Origin: an uncultured Sphingomonadaceae bacterium
Lineage (GTDB): Bacteria; Pseudomonadota; Alphaproteobacteria; Sphingomonadales; Sphingomonadaceae
Reading direction: 5' to 3'
Length of the DNA stretch: 64,000 bases
Assembly: GCA_947501695.1 (NCBI GenBank)
Contig: CANMWO010000001.1
Span: 496,001-560,000 of the forward strand
Shown piece by piece: positions 17,237-25,442 of this stretch. Below the pieces are notes generated by a model that saw only the letters and a list, made by a program, of their open reading frames with translations, had not been told where the DNA came from and made no database searches. Every line of letters begins with the position of its first letter. The stretch's first letter is position 1. A program made the position numbers and the translations under genes.

Positions 17237-17674
17237 ATGGAGCAAGCCGGAAAAACACCAATTTGGTTCTGGATCGTGGGGATATTTGCGCTGCTATGGA
17301 ACGGTATGGGGGTGGGGGCCTATGCAGCCGATATCATGATGACTGCTGAGGACTTTGCGAGGCTAACTGAAGCGGAACAGAATCTATTAGCCAATCGGCC
17401 ATTTTGGGTGACTGCGGCTTTTGCCGTTGCCGTAATAGCCGGTTTTTTCGGGTCCGTGATGCTGTTGCTGCGCAAGCCAATTGCCGTGCGCCTATTCCTG
17501 CTGTCGTTGATCGCGGTACTAATCCAGTTTAGCAGCTATTTCGTTCTCGATGGCTATGCGGACTATATCAGCAAAACAGGGTGGTGGATGCCGATATCCA
17601 TTCCGGTTTTGGCGGTCTTATTTTTCTTCTTCGCGCGCTGGGCGGATAAAAACGGAATATTTCGCATAAACTAG
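17237..17674 (+). CDS. Four-helix membrane protein, function unknown
   Basis: 145 aa from ATG 17237, chosen because AAGGGG is 8 nt upstream (a TTG 21 nt earlier is less likely). There are four hydrophobic segments: IWFWIVGIFALLWNGMG, FWVTAAFAVAVIAGFFGS, AVRLFLLSLIAVLIQFSS and ISIPVLAVLFFFFARW. I do not recognise the family or see a catalytic motif. Confidence 0.75.
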   Translation: MEQAGKTPIWFWIVGIFALLWNGMGVGAYAADIMMTAEDFARLTEAEQNLLANRPFWVTAAFAVAVIAGFFGSVMLLLRKPIAVRLFLLSLIAVLIQFSSYFVLDGYADYISKTGWWMPISIPVLAVLFFFFARWADKNGIFRIN

Positions 17675-17690
17675 CGAGAAAACCAGCAAT

Positions 17691-18422
17691 TTATATCGAT
17701 GTACTAAACGGTGTGAAATTCGTTGATTCGTCATAAATATCAACGCCCTCGCGCCGTTTCAGCCAACCAACAACCGCATAGGTCACTGGTGTCAAAACAG
17801 CCTCCCACAGAACTTTCAATAACCAGTTGGTGACCATGACCGTCAACACAGCCGATGTTTCCCAAACGCCCCAAAAAGCCAAAGGATAGAAAATCAGACT
17901 GTCGACGCCTTGCCCCACTACCGTGGAACCAATGGTCCGCGTCCAGAGCTTCTTGCCCTGCGTCCAGACCTTCATCCGCGCCATCACATAGCTGTTCACA
18001 AACTCGCCAGCCCAAAAGGCAACAATTGACGCCGCTACGATACGAGGTACCTGCCCAAAGACGCTTTCATAAGCAGCCTGTCCCTCCCAGCCCTCTGCGG
18101 GTGGCAGGGAGACGACAACCCAGCTCATGAATGCCATGAACACCAGAGCGGCAAAGCCGGCCCAGATAACCCGTCTTGCGCGCGCATAACCATAAACCTC
18201 GGTCAGGATGTCGCCGATCACATAGCCCAGCGGGAAGAATAATATCCCGGCCCCATAGACCCATTGCTCGCCGCTGATGGTAATGAAGGTCGGCTTTGCC
18301 GCACCGATAACGTTGGACAGCAACAAAATGGTGACAAAGGCGGCCATCACAAAATCAAAAAATCGAAAATTATGGCCGGCCTGACTGGCGGCGGTGCTGC
18401 GCTTGATCGGATCTGTGCTCAT
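17691..18422 (-). CDS. Queuosine precursor transporter (YhhQ / VUT family)
   Basis: 243 aa from ATG 18422; a TTG 18 nt earlier is possible. Six or so helices include FFDFVMAAFVTILLLSNVIGAAK, FPLGYVIGDILTEVYGY and WAGEFVNSYVMARMKVWTQG, which are hallmarks of the YhhQ/DUF165 family. It imports preQ0/preQ1 for tRNA queuosine in organisms lacking full synthesis. No preQ1 riboswitch is evident upstream. Confidence 0.9.
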   Translation of the reverse strand: MSTDPIKRSTAASQAGHNFRFFDFVMAAFVTILLLSNVIGAAKPTFITISGEQWVYGAGILFFPLGYVIGDILTEVYGYARARRVIWAGFAALVFMAFMSWVVVSLPPAEGWEGQAAYESVFGQVPRIVAASIVAFWAGEFVNSYVMARMKVWTQGKKLWTRTIGSTVVGQGVDSLIFYPLAFWGVWETSAVLTVMVTNWLLKVLWEAVLTPVTYAVVGWLKRREGVDIYDESTNFTPFSTSI

Positions 18423-18694
18423 CACGGGATGATTAGCCAATCGGTCTCAACATTCAATAATATAACTGATAGCTCGCTGCTTTATCTCGAACCGGCCGTT
18501 AGAAATCGATCGAAAAATAGCCGTCAGATAAAAAGAGATTGATGGTTTTTTCTCTTTGGCAAGTCGCTAGTATAACTCGTTTGCTTGATATCATGCAGCT
18601 TGGTTTTCGTTGAGCTATTTTTTAACTGGCTGTATCCTTTTCATTTGCGCCAGCGAATAGCTGGGAGGGATCAAATTCATCAAAGGAAACTGTT

Positions 18695-19294
18695 ATGGAA
18701 TTCACACAAAGTCGCACGGTTAAAATTGTTGCCGTTCTGCTGCTTCTGGCAGCCATTTCACAACCAATCTATACAGCCCTGTATCTTGGTGCACCCGACT
18801 TTAATCGCCAATTCCTTTGGGGGTTGGAAGGGCTATTGTTTGTGCTGCTGGCAACTTTTGCGGGTTCCGCTCTGGTCATGGCGAAACGCTACACTTTAGG
18901 CTTTTCCGCGATCGCGTTCAGCGCGGTGCTCAATGTGGTGCAGGTTGGCGTGGGCCTGACTCAATTCGGCCCATTTCGCATGGCGGCCGAATCGAATGCT
19001 GACCTCAGCGATATCGCATCCTCAGTCGTCGCATTCTCTTTCTTCGGCTATAATGCGGCAAAAATCCTGTTGGGCCTTGCCGCGGTGGTTTTCGGCATGG
19101 CCAAGATAAGCGAAGGCAACAAAGCTCTGGGAGGCGCGACGGTATTGATTGGCGCAGTGGCGTTTGTCGCCAACACCTTAGTTATGATTTTCGGCTTGCA
19201 GGGCTTTTTACCTTCGCCTGTAGCTGGAGGCTCTGGAGTTTTGGCCACTTTGCTCCTGGCGTTGTGCCTGTTCAGCGTCAGCAGCGAAGACTGA
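18695..19294 (+). CDS. Multi-pass membrane protein, function unknown
   Basis: 199 aa, ATG with AAAGGAAA upstream. Five or six hydrophobic helices cover most of the chain, for example VKIVAVLLLLAAISQP, GLLFVLLATFAGSALVM, AKILLGLAAVVFGMA and GVLATLLLALCLFSV. It has no charged catalytic motif and no recognised family. It stands alone between the transporter and the DUF3299 gene. Confidence 0.72.
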   Translation: MEFTQSRTVKIVAVLLLLAAISQPIYTALYLGAPDFNRQFLWGLEGLLFVLLATFAGSALVMAKRYTLGFSAIAFSAVLNVVQVGVGLTQFGPFRMAAESNADLSDIASSVVAFSFFGYNAAKILLGLAAVVFGMAKISEGNKALGGATVLIGAVAFVANTLVMIFGLQGFLPSPVAGGSGVLATLLLALCLFSVSSED

Positions 19295-19334
19295 CCACAC
19301 CACCCATATAAATAATGGGCGGGTCAACGCTAGT

Positions 19335-19359
19335 GATCGCTGTTGCGCTGAAAACGGAC
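19335..19359 (+). repeat. Degenerate copy of the type 1 palindromic repeat
   Basis: The element reads GATCGCTGTTGCGCTGAAAA then CGGAC, followed by ATTACGTTT. It keeps the TTGCGC core, the CGGAC arm and the flank, but the left arm has decayed. Confidence 0.5.
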
Positions 19360-19456
19360 ATTACGTTTCACGAATTTTCTAATATACTGAGTTTGGAGGA
19401 CGAAATCCTGATGCAGAACAAGAAGAATCAACAGCGGCATTAAGGATTATCAGGTT

Positions 19457-19960
19457 CTATGATGGGCTCGCAGCTTTTAGCCGATAAAAAATTCCGCTTT
19501 CGTCTTGGCCCGTAAGCTCAAGCACACCGCTTACCACATGCATCTTCCTCTCGTCCGTGGGGAAGGGAATGTCAGCCAGCACTTCGATAAACTGGTTCGG
19601 CATCGCGTGGAAATGGAAAGGGCATCCTGGCGGGTAGGCGAGCAATACGAACCTCTTCTGCTTCGCGCCTTTTTCCAGTGGTGTCATCCACCCCGCCACC
19701 TTGATACGCTTTCCTGCGAGCGATTTAACTTTCGGTGTGAATAGCGGCTTTGAATAGATATAACCGTCCTTGCCCTTTCGCGTTTTCTCTTTTGTTCCTT
19801 CTAAAACAGCCCATGATACGCCGCCTTTCGGGGTCGCGGCGGGTTTCCAGACATCCTTTATCGGTGCCTTGCCGCCATCTTGCATGGCCGCTGGCGCTGG
19901 CGCTGGTGCAGCGGTCAAGGAGAGTGCTGATGCGAAGATTATGGCGTGCAGGATTTTCAT
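19457..19960 (-). CDS. DUF3299 secreted protein of Zur-type ABC locus
   Basis: 167 aa from ATG 19960, where GAGGT lies 7 nt upstream; an ATG at 19972 overlapping the permease stop has no such site. The signal peptide is residues 1-24. The core includes RIKVAGWMTPLE and a likely metal site, YPPGCPFHFHAMPNQFIEV (Cys plus two His). DUF3299 proteins are exported and often lie behind MacB-like ABC genes. It is the last gene of the four-gene unit starting at 22333. A periplasmic zinc-handling role is inferred from the neighbours. Confidence 0.85.
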   Translation of the reverse strand: MKILHAIIFASALSLTAAPAPAPAAMQDGGKAPIKDVWKPAATPKGGVSWAVLEGTKEKTRKGKDGYIYSKPLFTPKVKSLAGKRIKVAGWMTPLEKGAKQKRFVLLAYPPGCPFHFHAMPNQFIEVLADIPFPTDERKMHVVSGVLELTGQDESGIFYRLKAASPS

Positions 19961-19968
19961 GGGTGACC

Positions 19969-21255
19969 TCATGATGTTCGGGCGAGGCTGTTCGCCAGAT
20001 TAATGTGGAAAATACGCGCTGCGGGAACAAGCGCTGCAATGATACCGATGAGCAGCACAGCAGCGATGATACCAAACTCGGCGGGGAGAAACTGTGTTGC
20101 GCTTAGTCCAAGATCACTAAGCGTCTGGAAACTGCGGCTGGCAACAAAAAGCGCTGCGTGAGCAGTAGCGATCCCGAGAGCTGCCCCGGCAGCCGCTGTT
20201 ATCAGACCTTCCAGCAATATTGTTCCAAACACCTGGACCTTACTTGCTCCCATTACCCGCAATAGCGCAAGGTCGCCCTCACGTGCGCGGGCCATGTTCA
20301 AAAGTGCAATAAAAATAGCTAATCCGCCAGTGGCCGCCAGTATCCAAGCGAATATCCGCGCGCCTTCTATCCCTGCACCAAATAGGTCGAGCAAGCGTGC
20401 TGTTTCCACCGCTGGCGTTGCGGCCTGCATCTCGGTCTGACGGTTGATCATGGCAGGAATACGGATCGCCCCGGCAGCATTGCGATAGCTTACCAAAATA
20501 GCAGTGAGTTCAGGTTGCAAGCCGCCGCGCGCGGACAGCGCCTCGTCATCCGTATCATGATCATGCCTCCCACCGTGGTCGTGGTCATGGTCCTGACCGG
20601 CCTTTTCCTGGCCTCCATGATCATTATGATCATGTTCAATGCCGTGAACGTCCCAGACACTCTCAACCGAAGTCAGAATAAGGCGGTCGATGACGGTACC
20701 GGTCGGGGCCAAGATACCGACAGTTTTGAAGGGCGCATGGTCATGCCCTTGCCCATCTCCGTCTTCCGTTTCAAGGCCATGGCTGCCAATAAACTGCTGC
20801 CCAAGCTGCGCGCCGGTTGTTTTGGCTACCGCGGCACCCAAAACCGCGTCCATTGGCTTTTCGAACATTTTTCCCTGTTCTACTTCGCTGCCATAAAAAG
20901 TCGCATAGGATGCATCTGTTCCGACAATCCGGTAACCATCAAAATTATCGCCCAGTGCCAAAGGAATTGCCTCTTTCACCGCTGGGTCACGGCGCAACAT
21001 ATCAAGGCTATCGAGTGGAATATTGCCGGTCGGCTGGTCAATATGAAAAATGCTCGACAGGATGAGTTGCAGCGGTGAGCCCTTCGCTCCTACGACCAGA
21101 TCAACACCTTGCGCATCACGATCCAGACGGCTGGAAAGCTGGTTACCAAATTGCACCAGCAGGACCAGCATGGCCACCGAAATGGCCAGTAACAGGATGT
21201 TGAGTGCGGTGGTGAGACTGCGGTCGCGCAAATAGGCAAGAGCAAGTCTAAACAT
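19969..21255 (-). CDS. FtsX/MacB-type ABC permease with His-rich periplasmic loop
   Basis: 428 aa. There is one N-terminal helix (~15-37), a large outer domain, and three C-terminal helices (FAWILAATGGLAIFIALL and following) with the FtsX signature LRVMGASKVQVFGTILLEG. Inside the outer domain lies a strongly histidine- and aspartate-rich stretch, including HGIEHDHNDHGG and DHDHDHGGRHDHD (about residues 205-240), a classic low-affinity zinc-binding pattern. It pairs with the ATPase upstream (3-nt gap) and overlaps the DUF3299 frame. Confidence 0.9.
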   Translation of the reverse strand: MFRLALAYLRDRSLTTALNILLLAISVAMLVLLVQFGNQLSSRLDRDAQGVDLVVGAKGSPLQLILSSIFHIDQPTGNIPLDSLDMLRRDPAVKEAIPLALGDNFDGYRIVGTDASYATFYGSEVEQGKMFEKPMDAVLGAAVAKTTGAQLGQQFIGSHGLETEDGDGQGHDHAPFKTVGILAPTGTVIDRLILTSVESVWDVHGIEHDHNDHGGQEKAGQDHDHDHGGRHDHDTDDEALSARGGLQPELTAILVSYRNAAGAIRIPAMINRQTEMQAATPAVETARLLDLFGAGIEGARIFAWILAATGGLAIFIALLNMARAREGDLALLRVMGASKVQVFGTILLEGLITAAAGAALGIATAHAALFVASRSFQTLSDLGLSATQFLPAEFGIIAAVLLIGIIAALVPAARIFHINLANSLARTS

Positions 21256-21258
21256 GCG

Positions 21259-21912
21259 TTAGGCTGCTTTCAACATATGTTCTGTTAAAGCAATGCGATT
21301 AGGAAACACCGGGGTCAACCGGTCATCATGGGTGGCGATGAGCAACGTGACACCATAGTCTGTGGCACATTCCAGTAAGAGATCGGCGACCTGCTGGGTA
21401 TTGGTTTCATCAAGCGCAGAGGTTGGTTCGTCGGCAATGAGCAGCCGGGGCCGGGTAACCAACGCTCTGGCAATTGCTGCCCTCTGTGCTTCGCCTTGAC
21501 TCATCTGGTGGGGTTTCGCTCTGGCGCGGTGCGCTATGCCGAGCCTCTCTAACAGAGAAGCGATCAAGGGCGCATCTGTGGTGCCACGCGACAGGCGCTG
21601 AGCCAGCAAAAGATTGGCCGACAAATCCAGGGCCGAAACCAGTCGTAACGTCTGGAAAACAATCCCGATATGTTCACGCCGAATTTTATCGCGGGCGCTT
21701 TCAGAAATAGATGCGATATCATGGTCCGCCACTCTGATCACACCTTTTTCCGGCGATAACAGCCCGCAGATCAAATTGATGAGTGTTGTCTTTCCCGACC
21801 CTGAGAGGCCCACGAGAAGATGATGACTCTGTTCTTCAATGGAGAGGTTAAAGCCGGCAAACAGTGGCTTTTCATTAATATTATAATGAAGATTCTCGAT
21901 TTCAAGCAGCAT
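21259..21912 (-). CDS. MacB/LolD-type ABC transporter ATP-binding protein
   Basis: 217 aa. Walker A is GLSGSGKTTLI, the signature is MSQGEAQRAAIARAL (Q-for-G variant of LSGGQ as seen in LolD-like proteins), and Walker B is RLLIADEPTSALD. It would power the FtsX permease encoded next. Such complexes usually couple ATP hydrolysis to a periplasmic mechanical step rather than direct translocation. It starts 4 nt after the preceding gene. Confidence 0.93.
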   Translation of the reverse strand: MLLEIENLHYNINEKPLFAGFNLSIEEQSHHLLVGLSGSGKTTLINLICGLLSPEKGVIRVADHDIASISESARDKIRREHIGIVFQTLRLVSALDLSANLLLAQRLSRGTTDAPLIASLLERLGIAHRARAKPHQMSQGEAQRAAIARALVTRPRLLIADEPTSALDETNTQQVADLLLECATDYGVTLLIATHDDRLTPVFPNRIALTEHMLKAA

Positions 21913-21916
21913 GGAT

Positions 21917-22333
21917 TTAGTAAAACATCGCTCTGTCGGTGGCCGGATCGCTGGTTGATGCTGACGTCAGACTTTGCTGATCGTCGCCTGTGTCGATTCC
22001 CTGTTCTGAAACTTGATCTAGTCCGCTTTCATCATCGCGTCGGCCAATTGGCGTTCCGCCGGAAATGGGCTCTTGTTCATCTATGCTCTGCGTATCATTC
22101 CATGGTTCTTCTGCAGGTTCTTCATCGGTATCATGCGTTTTAGGCATTGGGGACATTTTTCTCTGTTGGACGAGGTTAGCACTCCATGAGCTGCTATTGT
22201 CATAGGGTTCTGCTTGAAACGGGTTGAACCGTTGCATCCCAAAGCCAGCATCAAAATCCCCATGAAGACCACAGGCATGTACCGGTGTGCCAAAGCCCAC
22301 TATTGCCAGTGATAGAATCGCAACTACACGCAT
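21917..22333 (-). CDS. Secreted acidic protein, first gene of the Zur-type ABC operon
   Basis: 138 aa from ATG 22333, which gives a clean signal peptide (MRVVAILSLAIVGFGTPVHA, then CGLHG). An ATG at 22351 would sit on the predicted transcription start, leaving no leader. The mature chain opens with CGLHGDFDAGFG and is then Asp/Glu/Ser/Gln-rich and probably disordered. Its place before a MacB-type ATPase, FtsX permease and DUF3299 matches the layout of the Zur-controlled PA4063-PA4066 locus of Pseudomonas aeruginosa, where the first product is also a small exported protein. The function is unproven. Confidence 0.75.
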   Translation of the reverse strand: MRVVAILSLAIVGFGTPVHACGLHGDFDAGFGMQRFNPFQAEPYDNSSSWSANLVQQRKMSPMPKTHDTDEEPAEEPWNDTQSIDEQEPISGGTPIGRRDDESGLDQVSEQGIDTGDDQQSLTSASTSDPATDRAMFY

Positions 22334-22355
22334 GTTTTTCGTTTCAATCATAAAT

Positions 22356-22373
22356 GAGATGATACATCATCTC
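22356..22373. promoter_or_regulatory. Putative Zur operator (perfect inverted repeat)
   Basis: GAGATGATACATCATCTC is an inverted repeat with 8-bp perfect arms around AC. It shares 13 of 15 bases with the site at 23232-23246 (GAxATGATACAxCAT). It covers the -10 box of the ABC operon promoter. It fits a Fur-superfamily repressor site, most simply Zur encoded next door. Confidence 0.72.
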
Positions 22374-22387
22374 TAATGCTTATCCAA
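22359..22387 (-). promoter_or_regulatory. Predicted sigma-70 promoter of the ABC/DUF3299 operon
   Basis: On the minus strand, TTGGAT (22382-22387) and TATCAT (22359-22364) are 17 bases apart. Transcription would start near 22352, about 19 nt before ATG 22333. The -10 lies inside the palindrome at 22356-22373. Confidence 0.6.
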
Positions 22388-22425
22388 GCGTAATTTAGTT
22401 GAGCATAGCCAATCGAGCATCTGTA

Positions 22426-22797
22426 TCACGGTTTGCAATCTTGGCAGGTTCCGGTCATTTCGAGGAATATCTGGTTGATCTGGAAGCTTCGCTTGTTGCA
22501 ATGGCTTCCCAATTCGTCGATGGCATCGGGGCATTCCAGCGGCTCAAACGCGCCGCATTTGCGGCAGATGACGATGACATCGGTTTGGGGAGATCCTGCC
22601 ACGAAGGCATTGCGCGCAGCTATGCGTTTTGCTTTCCCGGTTGAGACAAGGCGTTCAAGGGCGCGATACACTTGTGCTGCGGCAACTCTAGGTAGCATAT
22701 TTGCTATCTGATAGGCGCCAACAGGCTGCTTGCTGCCGCTAAGAACCTTCCAGACCTGTTCGTCAACGACAAAGGCTTTCCGGCGCTTCAATTTCAA
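22426..22797 (-). CDS. zur: Fur-family zinc regulator (Zur type)
   Basis: 123 aa. An N-terminal winged helix (VGAYQIANMLPRVAAAQVYRAL) precedes a regulatory domain with the structural zinc pairs CRKC and CQDC and the regulatory segment VICRKCGAFEPLEC. It lacks the His cluster typical of ferric Fur. It overlaps the merC stop by 4 bases (ATGA). The neighbours (COG0523 GTPase, DUF1826, His-rich ABC system) are classical Zur targets, so zinc is the likely co-repressor. Confidence 0.88.
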   Translation of the reverse strand: MKLKRRKAFVVDEQVWKVLSGSKQPVGAYQIANMLPRVAAAQVYRALERLVSTGKAKRIAARNAFVAGSPQTDVIVICRKCGAFEPLECPDAIDELGSHCNKRSFQINQIFLEMTGTCQDCKP

Positions 22798-23183
22798 ATA
22801 CCGCTATTGGCCAAACACCGCGAGCGACGCTTCCAGTTTTTAATATGGGCTAGCGCTAAACCGGCAGCACCGACAACGGTCAGGATGATTTCATCGCTGT
22901 GAAATTTTTCGGTCAGAGCGGCAGTCATAAATAACAGCCCCAGAATACCGACTGCCAGTGGCATGAATGACTTATGTTGGCGCGAACCATAAGCAAGTAC
23001 CGTCAGGCTTAGGGGTAAGGCCGTAATTACAAGATAGAAATGAACGGCTTCCGGTACCGCCAAGACAGTAGCTAATGCAGGAAGCGCCGCCAAAAGCAAC
23101 GGGAGGCCCAAGCAGTGCATCAGACAGAGCCCTGAGAGCAACAACGCCGAAGTCTCGAGCCGGTTGGCATATTGTGGAGGCAC
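22794..23183 (-). CDS. MerC-domain membrane protein
   Basis: 129 aa from GTG 23183, chosen because AAGGAAA lies 7-10 nt upstream. The ATG at 23246 would lie within the divergent operator and has no ribosome site. Four helices are visible; LCLMHCLGLPLLL carries the Cys and HC pair typical of MerC. MerC moves mercuric ions in mercury operons, but here, coupled to zur, it is more likely tied to zinc or another thiophilic metal. It is the first gene of the merC-zur unit. Confidence 0.82.
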   Translation of the reverse strand: MPPQYANRLETSALLLSGLCLMHCLGLPLLLAALPALATVLAVPEAVHFYLVITALPLSLTVLAYGSRQHKSFMPLAVGILGLLFMTAALTEKFHSDEIILTVVGAAGLALAHIKNWKRRSRCLANSGI

Positions 23184-23211
23184 TTTTGAATTTTCCTTGC
23201 AGCTATCAGGA

Positions 23212-23239
23212 TTGAAAACTAGATCGAAGATGATATGAT
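23212..23239 (+). promoter_or_regulatory. Predicted promoter of the COG0523 GTPase gene
   Basis: TTGAAA (23212-23217) and TATGAT (23234-23239) are 16 bases apart, giving a start near 23246 and a leader of about 27 nt to ATG 23273. The -10 is embedded in the operator at 23232-23246. Confidence 0.55.
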
Positions 23240-23246
23240 ACAACAT
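23232..23246. promoter_or_regulatory. Putative Zur operator in the merC-zur / GTPase divergent region
   Basis: GATATGATACAACAT matches the palindromic site at 22356 in 13 of 15 positions. The wider context ATGAT...ATCAT-like is an imperfect dyad. Its location can repress both merC-zur and the GTPase-DUF1826 unit. Confidence 0.68.
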
Positions 23247-23272
23247 AACATGATTCGCAAGGGCTCAGTTTT

Positions 23273-24508
23273 ATGATTTTGGATTCCAGCAAGCGCTTAC
23301 CCGTAACTGTCCTTTCCGGCTTTCTAGGAGCAGGCAAGACAACGCTATTGAATCACATTCTAAGCAACCGCGATGGCAAACGGGTTGCGGTGATCGTGAA
23401 TGATATGTCGGAAGTGAATATCGACGCTGATCTGGTGCGCGGCGGAGAGGCGGCTTTGTCGCGATCTGAAGAGACGCTGGTTGAAATGACCAATGGCTGC
23501 ATCTGCTGTACGTTGCGCGATGATTTGCTGCTTGAAGTGCGCAAGCTGTCCGAGGAAGGCCGCTTCGACTATCTCGTCATTGAAAGCACGGGCGTGTCCG
23601 AGCCTCTACCGGTCGCGGCCACTTTCTCGTTCCGCGACGAGGACGACCAATGTCTGGGCGATGCGGCTCGGCTCGATTGCATGGTTACTGTGGTCGATGC
23701 GATCAACTTGATGAACGATTATTCCAGCCATGACTTTCTGGCGGATCGCGGAGAAACGGCTGGCGAGGGCGATGACCGGCGCCTGGTAAGCCTGCTGGTC
23801 GAACAGATTGAATTTGCCGACGTCGTCATCGTCAACAAAGCGAGCGCGGTATCCGCTGAGCAGTTGGCTGTGGTCAAACAGGTTGTGGCCTCGCTAAACG
23901 CCGATGCCAAGATTATCGAGGCGGATTACGCGAAGGTCGATCTTGACCAGATTCTCGACACTGGCTTGTTCGATGATGAAAAGGCGGAAATGCACCCGCT
24001 TTGGGCCAAAGAATTATACGGATATGCAGACCACCGTCCCGAGACCGAGGAATATGGCGTCGAGAGTTTTGTCTACCGCGCGCGCCGCCCGTTTGATCCC
24101 TCGCGCTTTTATGATTTCCTGACACAAAATGGGCTCGATAGCGTTATCCGCGCCAAGGGTCATTTTTGGCTCGCCACTCGCCCCGATTATCTGGGCGAGC
24201 TGGCTGTTGCCGGTAGCCAGACCATTACAGCGCGCATGGGACGCTGGTGGGCAACAGTTCCTAAGAATCGCTGGCCCGAAGATGGCTCTTTTGAAGAGTT
24301 TGTCTTGAAACATTGGGATTCAACATGGGGCGACCGGCGGCAGGAACTTGTGTTCATCGGCATCAGCATGGACGAGGCGCGGATCCGCCGCGAGCTGGAC
24401 GCGTGTCTGGTCGAAAGTGATGCCTTTACGCCAGAGCAATGGACGGCGCTTGCCGATCCCTTCCCAGCATGGGAAGCTCCGCAGCCTGCGCTGGAGGCTG
24501 CGGAATGA
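23273..24508 (+). CDS. COG0523 GTP-dependent zinc chaperone (ZigA/ZagA type)
   Basis: 411 aa, ATG with AAGGG upstream. The G1 motif is [11 protein letters not shown], the metal-binding CxCC is in [13 protein letters not shown], the catalytic region has ESTGVSEP, and VNKAS is the G4 motif. The C-terminal CobW domain has [10 protein letters not shown] and ends with [12 protein letters not shown]0523 proteins of this size under Zur deliver zinc to client enzymes during starvation. It overlaps DUF1826 (ATGA). Confidence 0.92.
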   Translation: MILDSSKRLPVTVLSGFLGAGKTTLLNHILSNRDGKRVAVIVNDMSEVNIDADLVRGGEAALSRSEETLVEMTNGCICCTLRDDLLLEVRKLSEEGRFDYLVIESTGVSEPLPVAATFSFRDEDDQCLGDAARLDCMVTVVDAINLMNDYSSHDFLADRGETAGEGDDRRLVSLLVEQIEFADVVIVNKASAVSAEQLAVVKQVVASLNADAKIIEADYAKVDLDQILDTGLFDDEKAEMHPLWAKELYGYADHRPETEEYGVESFVYRARRPFDPSRFYDFLTQNGLDSVIRAKGHFWLATRPDYLGELAVAGSQTITARMGRWWATVPKNRWPEDGSFEEFVLKHWDSTWGDRRQELVFIGISMDEARIRRELDACLVESDAFTPEQWTALADPFPAWEAPQPALEAAE

Positions 24509-25122
24509 GCGTGGATGTAAAGGAGGGTTCGCTTGCGCTGATTGCCGGAAATAGCAAAGCCCTGGGCGCGATCCGAGAGGAAGGCGTAGGAATTGCTATT
24601 TGGCAACGATCAGCACCGCCGGGCCTGTCGGATCTTAAACTCGATGGAATAGTTGATGTCCGCTTCACAGCAGATATCGATGAACTACCGGCCACGCTAA
24701 ATAGTGCTCTTGACGATGCAGGTCATGAAAGAGGCAGTGGCCGGGACATCTTGCACAACGATATTCTGGTGCTGGCCAATCGCTTCGCTGAGGTCATGCG
24801 GAGCGAGTTTGTCGAAGTGCGGTTGGAGCATGTCACGACAAACGCTTGCAAGAAATTTCACGCCGATTATGTCACTGCGCGGTTGATCACCACTTATGTT
24901 GGTCAGGGTACGCAGTGGCTTGATCGCGACGTTCCGGTCGATTGCGATTGCGGTGATCCGCATAATATCCAGCAGATGCAGGCAGGTGATGTTGCCCTAT
25001 TCAAAGGCCGCCTCTGGTCCTCAGATGCTCCAGCCATACACCGCTCCCCACCGATAGAAGGCACCGGCGAAGAGCGATTGATGCTGGTTGTAAATCCAGC
25101 TCAGTCGAACAATGCTGTTTAA
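24505..25122 (+). CDS. DUF1826 domain protein
   Basis: 205 aa from ATG 24505, overlapping the GTPase stop by 4 bases; the frame stays open upstream inside the GTPase gene. It carries [30 protein letters not shown] and RLMLVVNP, all typical of DUF1826. The conserved acidic and Cys/His residues suggest metal dependence, possibly a cupin-like fold, but no activity is known. It is a frequent partner of COG0523 genes in Zur regulons. Confidence 0.88.
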   Translation: MSVDVKEGSLALIAGNSKALGAIREEGVGIAIWQRSAPPGLSDLKLDGIVDVRFTADIDELPATLNSALDDAGHERGSGRDILHNDILVLANRFAEVMRSEFVEVRLEHVTTNACKKFHADYVTARLITTYVGQGTQWLDRDVPVDCDCGDPHNIQQMQAGDVALFKGRLWSSDAPAIHRSPPIEGTGEERLMLVVNPAQSNNAV

Positions 25123-25442
25123 CAATAATCCAGACTGCAAACGAGGATGAAAATCCTGCACGCAAGGCAGTCGTCAAAATTTCAACGGCTCGCAGAAGGC
25201 CAAATAGCTAGACCAAGCAATAGTGAGTTTTTACGTCCGCATTTAGGTCGATAGCGCAAATCGATGTGGTGACTGCTTTATCGCGAAAGCGGAATTTCGC
25301 TTAAATTTATCTTAGCTGATGGCTTGATTTCAAAGCCTATCGGATGATCTTTGTCGAGTTGGACTAGACAGTCTGTCATTCTTGCAATTTTATATTTACG
25401 CACTTAGCCTCGCTTGCTGGTGGAATGTACGAGGAGGCATAT
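25123..25442. other. Intergenic region with a degenerate composite repeat
   Basis: 320 bases. It contains the repeat at 25235-25293 and an upstream small hairpin-like AGGATGAAAATCCT (25144-25157). No gene is visible. Confidence 0.5.
25235..25293 (+). repeat. Composite palindromic repeat, degenerate type 1 plus type 2
   Basis: A decayed type 1 unit (GTCCGCATTTAGGTCGATAG then CG, 25235-25256) is followed after 15 bases by a type 2 unit (25272-25293) with arms CTGCTTT / AAAGCGG around ATCGCG. Order and spacing resemble 11665-11724. Confidence 0.65.
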
